Positions 30,677 to 35,214 of a stretch of DNA of 35,214 bases are shown piece by piece. The DNA lies in the NCBI GenBank assembly GCA_031262985.1, contig JAISGQ010000041.1, positions 1 to 35,214 on the forward strand. The letters are read 5' to 3'. The notes beneath the pieces were generated by a model. The model searched no databases and had not been told where the DNA came from. It saw nothing but the letters and a program-made list of their open reading frames with translations. The stretch comes from Oscillospiraceae bacterium (GTDB lineage Bacteria; Bacillota; Clostridia; Oscillospirales; Acutalibacteraceae). Every line of letters begins with the position of its first letter. The first letter of the stretch is position 1. The position numbers and the translations under genes are program-made.

Positions 30677-33600
30677 CTACCCGAAGTATCTAACTCCCGA
30701 CTCGAATATCTTCTGGTCCTTCTCCCCCGGAACATTCTTGTAGAGATTATCTCCCATTCGCTCCGAGTGTGCCATCTTGCCGAGTACTCTGCCGTTTGCG
30801 GAGGTTATGCCCTCTATTGCGGCTACAGAACCGTTGGGATTCCACAGAATATCAGATGAAGGAGTTCCGCTCGGGTCTACATACTGCGTGGCTATCTGCC
30901 CTCTCTCAATGAGAGTATTAATAACTGCCTCGCTTCCTATGAACCGTCCCTCGCCGTGCGACACCGGCACTGCGTGTATATCTCCCACATTGCAGCCGGA
31001 GAGCCACGGAGAGAGAACGGAAGACACCTTAGTGTACACCATCCTCGACACGTGACGACCGAGTGTGTTGAATGTGAGCGTGGGGAACTCCGGCTCTATG
31101 TCGGTAATCCTGCCCTCGGGGAGCAGTCCGAGCTTGATGAGTGCCTGAAAACCGTTGCAGATTCCCAGCATCAGCCCGTCTCTCTTCTCGAGGAGATTAG
31201 TGACGGCGGCGGCAATCATCGGATTTCTGAATGTAGTAGCTATGAACTTGCCCGAACCGTCCGGCTCGTCTCCTCCCGAAAAGCCGCCGGGAATCATGAT
31301 AATCTGGCTGTTTTCAATTATCCTCGTCATCTCTCTTATGCTGTTTTCAATGTCGGAGGAGGAGAGATTCCGCACTACAAAAATCTCAGGCACTGCGCCT
31401 GCTTTACTGAAAGCTCTCGCCGTGTCGTACTCGCAGTTTGTTCCGGGGAACACGGGGATAAACACCCTCGGCTTTGCGATAGCGGCGGGACGCGAGGGCA
31501 TAGCCGCTCTCTCCTTATGTTCGGGAACAGTGAGCATAGTCGGCTCGGAGGACGGCTTATTGGGGAACACGTTTTCTAATGTACCCATCCATTTGTCCTT
31601 TATGTCGTCAACATCAATAATTTCGCCGCCTATTCTCAGCAGTCCGCACTTCTCCGTGCAGCCTATTTCTACAAAGTGAACGCCCTTCGGCAGCACTGTG
31701 TCAGGTGCAAGCGCGGCGACAACTCCTCCTGAGAGAGGTGCAAAGAGAAGCTCTCTGACCTCGGGAGTGTCTACGGAATATTTGGGTGCGAAATCGAAGC
31801 CTATATCGTTGCCGAAGCACATCTTGCAGACAGCGGCGGCAACTCCTCCCTCCTTGACGACTGACGCTGAGAGGATTTTTCCGTCCTTAATAAGCTCATA
31901 CACCGCGCTGTACATAGCGCGAAGGCTCTTCCACTTCGGCATACGTGTCTCCTCGTTTTCGGGGACAGGGAAGAACACTACCTTTAAGCCGCCCTGCCCA
32001 AACGCGGCGGAGATTGTCTTCTCCGCGCTTGTCATTGAGATGGCGAAGCTGACAAGTGTGGGAGGCACGTCAAGCTCGTCGAATGAACCCGACATGGAGT
32101 CCTTCCCTCCGATTGAGGGGATATTAAGCTTCATCTGAGCCTCAAGCGCGCCGAGCAGTGCCGCGACGGGCTTTCCCCAACGCTTGCTCTTGCCGCGCAG
32201 ACGCTCGAAGTACTCCTGAAATGTAAGCCGCGCGGTGAGCGGGTCTGCGCCTACCGCAAGCAGCTTCGACAGAGACTCCACAACTGCGTATGCCGCGCCG
32301 TGGTAGGGGCTCCACTTCAATATGCCCGGAATACCGCCGTAGCTCATGGCAGTAGCGCAGTCGGTCTCTCCCTGCTTCAAGGGTATTTTCGCGACCATCG
32401 CCTCCTCAGGCGTAAGCTGGTTCTCGCCCGCAAACGGCATGAGAACGGTAGCCGCGCCTATGGAGGAGTCGAACCGCTCGGACAAGCCCTTCTGCGAACA
32501 CACCTCCAAACGCGACATATTCGCCGCGATTGCTTCTGAGAGCGGTTTATCCGCGAGTGACGCGGGAACTGCGTGCCTGTAGTCCTCCGCCTTAGACGGG
32601 GAGACAAGCTTTGCCTTCGCAAGCTGCTTTACTCCGTTTGTGTTGAGAAATTCGCGCGAAATATCAACTATCACACTGCCGTTCCACTTCATTTTAAGGC
32701 GGGGATTTTCCGTAATCCACGCGACCTCATACGCCTCGAGGTTCTCCTCGTTTGCGTATGCTATGAACTTCTCGGCATCCTCTTTACCGAGGACTACCGC
32801 CATTCTCTCCTGTGATTCGGAGATTGCCAGCTCCGTGCCGTCAAGTCCGTCATACTTTTTCCGAACGTCGTCGAGGCGTATACTCAGCCCGTCGGCAAGC
32901 TCGCCTATAGCGACGCACACGCCGCCCGCGCCGAAATCGTTGCACCTCTTTATGAGTACTGTCACCTCAGAACGAGTGAACAAACGCTGGATTTTCCTCT
33001 CTGTCGGGGGATTGCCCTTCTGCACCTCCGCACCGCAGGTTTCAAGAGATTCGCCTGTATGCGCCTTGGATGAGCCTGTAGCTCCTCCGCAGCCGTCGCG
33101 TCCTGTCCTGCCGCCGAGGAGAACCACGACGTCGCCCGGCTTAGGCTCTTCTCTCCTCACGTTCTCCTTAGGAGACGCGCCGACAACCGCGCCTATCTCC
33201 ATGCGTTTCGCGGCGTATCCCGCGTGGTACAGTTCCGTGACCTGCCCTGTGGCAAGTCCTATCTGATTGCCGTAGGAGGAGTAGCCCGCCGCCGCCTTGG
33301 TCGTAATCTTCCTCTGGGGCAATTTGCCCGGAATGGTGTCTGCTACAGGGACGGTGGGGTCTGCCGCGCCTGTGACGCGCATTGCCTGATAGACATATGC
33401 TCTGCCTGAGAGTGGGTCTCGTATCGCGCCGCCGAGGCAGGTTGCCGCTCCTCCGAACGGCTCTATTTCTGTGGGGTGATTGTGGGTTTCGTTCTTAAAC
33501 TGAATGAGCCACTGCTGTGCCTGTCCGTCGATAATTACAGGCACTTCAATGGAGCAGGCGTTAATCTCCTCACTCAAATCAAGGTCGTCGAGGAGACCTC

Positions 33601-34462
33601 TCCTCCTGATTACCTTAGCTCCGATTGTGCCCATGTCCATCATGGTGACGGGCTTGTACTTATCGGTGTAAATCTCTTTTCTCGCGGCTAAGTAGTTACT
33701 AAGTGCCTTTTCGAGGGTTTTCTTGAAATCGCCCTTCGTCACCTTTATCTCCTCAAGTATGGTGAGGAAGGTAGTGTGTCGGCAATGGTCGCTCCAATAG
33801 GTGTCTATGACCTTGATTTCCGTTATGGTAGGGTCGCGCTTTTCCGTATCGCGGAAATAGTCGCGGCAGAAAATCAAGTCATTCGCGGTCATGGCAAAGC
33901 CCATCTCCGCGTGATACTGCTCAATCTCCTCGTCCGAGCGGGAGATAAAGCCGGTGAGAGTTTCGACTGACAGCGGAATATCGTAATTCTGCAAAAGGGT
34001 GTCGGGCTTGTCCATTAAAGCCTCTCTCGACTCAACGGGGTTGATTATGTATTTTTTGATTTTCGCCGTCTCCTCCTCGGTCAAGCCGCCGGAGAGGATG
34101 AATACCTGCGCGGTGCGAATGAGCGGTCTCTCCTCACAGGTCAGGAGCTGCACGCACTGCGCCGCCGAATCGGCTCTCTGGTCGAACTGCCCGGGGAGGT
34201 ACTCGGTCGCGAAGGCTATGTCGCCCTCTGCGCACTCGAAGCACTCCTCATAGACGTCGTCGGCATTAGGCTCGGAAAATATTGTGCCCTTTGCCATGGC
34301 GTACTGCTCGGCGGTCAAGCCCGATATGTCGTATCGGTTTAAAAGCCGCAGCGACTTGAGTGATTTTATCTCCAGATTATCCCTCAAATCGCTGAGATAG
34401 CTTTTAGCTTCAACATCGTAGCCGCTCTTTTTTTCAACAAAAACTCTAATTACCAAAGACAT
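30677..34462 (-). CDS. purL: Phosphoribosylformylglycinamidine synthase, single-chain with glutaminase domain
   Basis: 1261 aa from ATG 34462 (AAGGGG about 10 bases upstream). Two AIRS-type halves include SDHCRHTTF (about 225), NETHNHPTEIEPFGGAATCLGG split around 325-346, and GAGGVCVAIGE. A C-terminal class I glutamine amidotransferase follows, with PVFPGTNCEYDTA, PGGFSGGDEPDGSGK and nucleophile Cys in GICNGFQALIKLG. It makes FGAM from FGAR, ATP and glutamine in purine synthesis. Bacillus instead uses separate PurS/PurQ/PurL; this fused form is typical of many Clostridia. The longer frame to 34540 runs through the -10/-35 region and is rejected. It stands alone, without other pur genes. Confidence 0.95.
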   Translation of the reverse strand: MSLVIRVFVEKKSGYDVEAKSYLSDLRDNLEIKSLKSLRLLNRYDISGLTAEQYAMAKGTIFSEPNADDVYEECFECAEGDIAFATEYLPGQFDQRADSAAQCVQLLTCEERPLIRTAQVFILSGGLTEEETAKIKKYIINPVESREALMDKPDTLLQNYDIPLSVETLTGFISRSDEEIEQYHAEMGFAMTANDLIFCRDYFRDTEKRDPTITEIKVIDTYWSDHCRHTTFLTILEEIKVTKGDFKKTLEKALSNYLAARKEIYTDKYKPVTMMDMGTIGAKVIRRRGLLDDLDLSEEINACSIEVPVIIDGQAQQWLIQFKNETHNHPTEIEPFGGAATCLGGAIRDPLSGRAYVYQAMRVTGAADPTVPVADTIPGKLPQRKITTKAAAGYSSYGNQIGLATGQVTELYHAGYAAKRMEIGAVVGASPKENVRREEPKPGDVVVLLGGRTGRDGCGGATGSSKAHTGESLETCGAEVQKGNPPTERKIQRLFTRSEVTVLIKRCNDFGAGGVCVAIGELADGLSIRLDDVRKKYDGLDGTELAISESQERMAVVLGKEDAEKFIAYANEENLEAYEVAWITENPRLKMKWNGSVIVDISREFLNTNGVKQLAKAKLVSPSKAEDYRHAVPASLADKPLSEAIAANMSRLEVCSQKGLSERFDSSIGAATVLMPFAGENQLTPEEAMVAKIPLKQGETDCATAMSYGGIPGILKWSPYHGAAYAVVESLSKLLAVGADPLTARLTFQEYFERLRGKSKRWGKPVAALLGALEAQMKLNIPSIGGKDSMSGSFDELDVPPTLVSFAISMTSAEKTISAAFGQGGLKVVFFPVPENEETRMPKWKSLRAMYSAVYELIKDGKILSASVVKEGGVAAAVCKMCFGNDIGFDFAPKYSVDTPEVRELLFAPLSGGVVAALAPDTVLPKGVHFVEIGCTEKCGLLRIGGEIIDVDDIKDKWMGTLENVFPNKPSSEPTMLTVPEHKERAAMPSRPAAIAKPRVFIPVFPGTNCEYDTARAFSKAGAVPEIFVVRNLSSSDIENSIREMTRIIENSQIIMIPGGFSGGDEPDGSGKFIATTFRNPMIAAAVTNLLEKRDGLMLGICNGFQALIKLGLLPEGRITDIEPEFPTLTFNTLGRHVSRMVYTKVSSVLSPWLSGCNVGDIHAVPVSHGEGRFIGSEAVINTLIERGQIATQYVDPSGTPSSDILWNPNGSVAAIEGITSANGRVLGKMAHSERMGDNLYKNVPGEKDQKIFESGVRYFG

Positions 34463-34490
34463 TTCCAAAAAACCCCTTAACCAAAATAAA

Positions 34491-34519
34491 ATTTTATAAA
34501 ATAACGCTTTGTCTAACAA
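34491..34519 (-). promoter_or_regulatory. purL promoter
   Basis: On the minus strand: -35 TTGTTA (34519-34514), a 17 bp spacer, -10 TAAAAT (34496-34491). The start of transcription would be near 34484, giving a leader of ~22 nt with the ribosome binding site AAGGGG. That leaves no room for a purine riboswitch downstream of this promoter. Confidence 0.65.
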
Positions 34520-34620
34520 CCAATTTAAATTTATTGCCAAGGCGGCAAATCACCAAACTCCAATCTGTTGCCAAAGAGGGGAAATTTAGGTCAAGCCTTT
34601 TTAAAGGCTTGCGGGTTCTT

Positions 34621-34765
34621 AGGGTAGCACCCTAAGTCGTCATCCGCAGATGACGAAATCCTTTATCGTCAGAAAAACGCAGGAGGGTAGAAAAATGTCC
34701 CGCTGGACATTTTTCGTAGGGAACCCTCGTCGGGGGTTCCCTGTGTAGGTCGCCTTGCGACCTAC
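34621..34765 (-). ncRNA. Multi-hairpin element family D, copy 1 (candidate structured RNA)
   Basis: Read on the minus strand, consecutive hairpins are GTAGGTCGC/GCGACCTAC, AGGGAACCC/GGGTTCCCT, AAAAATGTCC/GGACATTTTT, a conserved unpaired CTACCCTCCTGCGTTTTTCT stretch, CGTCATC/GATGACG and CTTAGGGT/ACCCTAAG. A further AAGCCTTT/AAAGGCTT stem follows at 34593-34611. The second copy (34974, opposite strand) keeps linkers and loops while stems change on both sides. It is upstream of the purL promoter. Whether it is transcribed is unknown; it may instead be a palindromic repeat. Confidence 0.55.
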
Positions 34766-34973
34766 TTGCTCAACCGACTAATACTAACACCTAATTTGCG
34801 TGATTGGAGTAAAACATAAGTATTCATCTCGAATAATACCCTAATATTGTAACACAATTGAGATATAATAACAATTAAATTTTTGCAAACATGAGGAAGA
34901 AAGCAACGAAAAATAATATACACTTGAAAGTCTTATAAAAGTCTATGAATTTCAGTAAAACTCTTAGCAATAA
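34766..34973. other. AT-rich spacer between the two divergent multi-hairpin copies
   Basis: 208 bases without a credible gene. A TATAAT sits near 34865 without a matching -35. If the two flanking elements are RNAs, their 5' ends would face this spacer, which would then hold divergent promoters. None could be assigned with confidence. Confidence 0.4.
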
Positions 34974-35125
34974 GTAGGTCGCAAGGCGACCTACACAGGG
35001 AAACCCCCGACGAGGGTTTCCCTGCGCTACAAATGTCCTTAGGGACATTTGTAGCTACCCCTCCTGCGTTTTTCTGACGATTAAAGAGTTTCGCCCTCTG
35101 CGGAGAGCGACTTAGGACGCTGTCC
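34974..35125 (+). ncRNA. Multi-hairpin element family D, copy 2 (candidate structured RNA)
   Basis: Plus-strand order: GTAGGTCGC/GCGACCTAC, AGGGAAACCC/GGGTTTCCCT, CTACAAATGTCC/GGACATTTGTAG, conserved CTACCCCTCCTGCGTTTTTC, then CGCCCTCT/AGAGCG (imperfect) and GGAC-gct-GTCC. Compared with copy 1, bases change in pairs: A-T inserted in stem 2, CTAC/GTAG added to stem 3, TCAT to CCTC in stem 4, GGGT to GGAC in stem 5. The last stem is absent, perhaps cut by the family A element at 35129. Confidence 0.55.
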
Positions 35126-35128
35126 GAT

Positions 35129-35214
35129 TCTAAATTAACTTAGAAAACAACAAAGAAAAGCGCGAAAAAGCTTTCGCATATGGTTTTTTGGGGCTTTTCT
35201 TGCATTGTTTTGTT
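35129..35214 (+). repeat. Palindromic mini-element family A, copy 5 (diverged, cut by window end)
   Basis: CTAAATTAACTTAGAAAACAAC matches the left terminal repeat of copy 1 over its last 18 bases. The central stem is a different sequence (AAGAAAAGC / GCTTTTCTT) but still pairs. The right terminus begins at GTTTTGTT and is truncated by the end of the window. Confidence 0.6.

Noticed and set aside
34463-34540. Upstream start extending PurL by 26 residues
   Set aside because: The extension covers the -10/-35 promoter and the AAGGGG ribosome binding site; PurL family members begin near VIRVFVEKK.
34484-34800. Purine or other riboswitch in front of purL
   Set aside because: A promoter at 34491-34519 leaves only ~22 nt of leader. 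The structured sequence further upstream does not resemble the purine or PRPP aptamers I know and would not be in this transcript.
34766-34973. Short ORF (about 15 codons) near 34890 in the spacer between the multi-hairpin elements
   Set aside because: It has no convincing ribosome binding site, is very short, and sits in AT-rich DNA where such frames are expected by chance.

Overview
The window reads as chromosomal DNA of a Gram-positive anaerobe of the Clostridia (Bacillota), probably an Oscillospiraceae/Ruminococcus-like gut organism. This is inferred from gene content: a one-piece PurL with fused glutaminase, ThyX, type I-beta DAHP synthase, MltG with a long disordered N-terminus, a P-loop thymidylate kinase with GKAT, and a cytoplasmic BceS-like kinase beside FtsX-type ABC permeases. 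Strong AGGAGG-type ribosome binding sites agree. No rRNA, tRNA, CRISPR array or transposase gene was seen.

Layout. (1) 1-3.5 kb: repeats, then a PlsC-like acyltransferase with a zinc ribbon and a GltS-type carrier, closed by a strong hairpin. (2) 3.5-14.3 kb, plus strand: a small unknown gene between two copies of a palindromic mini-element, then a two-component/ABC locus. The response regulator is separated from its kinase by three AT-rich genes and a DUF2809 membrane protein. Then come an ABC ATPase with an FtsX permease and a degenerate second copy of that module: duplicated promoter, ATPase cut in frame to 35 codons, shorter permease, and a two-TM protein. (3) 14.3-15.3 kb: a PfkB sugar kinase with its own promoter. 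(4) 15.3-21.4 kb, minus strand: an aromatic amino acid operon in the order leader peptide - DAHP synthase - tyrA - aroB - aroA - pheA. (5) 21.5-30.6 kb, minus strand: U32 protein, mltG, formyl-THF cyclo-ligase, DJ-1 protein, GNAT, DUF2156, tmk, thyX and a transglutaminase-like membrane protein. (6) 30.7-34.5 kb: purL with a recognisable promoter. (7) 34.5-35.2 kb: non-coding, with two divergent copies of a multi-hairpin element.

How the genes work together. The aromatic operon carries the first step of the shikimate route (DAHP synthase), aroB and aroA, and both branch enzymes from chorismate to Phe and Tyr (pheA, tyrA). A Phe/Tyr-rich 38-codon leader ORF and an intrinsic terminator lie between its probable promoter and the first gene, which suggests attenuation by charged tRNA-Phe/Tyr. 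The regulator/kinase/ABC block looks like a self-regulated envelope-stress or antimicrobial-peptide detoxification module. Both of its ABC promoters carry three GTCAC repeats at helical spacing. tmk and thyX form a dTMP/dTDP pair.

The most unusual aspect is how much small non-coding repeat DNA is here and how it has entered genes. There are four families: a ~107 bp palindromic element (five copies), a 161 bp element with 18 bp terminal inverted repeats (one full, one partial), a stem-loop with a conserved core and covarying arms (two copies), and a multi-hairpin element (two copies). Elements supply the stop codons of aroA and of the gene at 3486. A 155 bp tandem duplication at the aroB/aroA junction has created an in-frame chimeric mini-gene.
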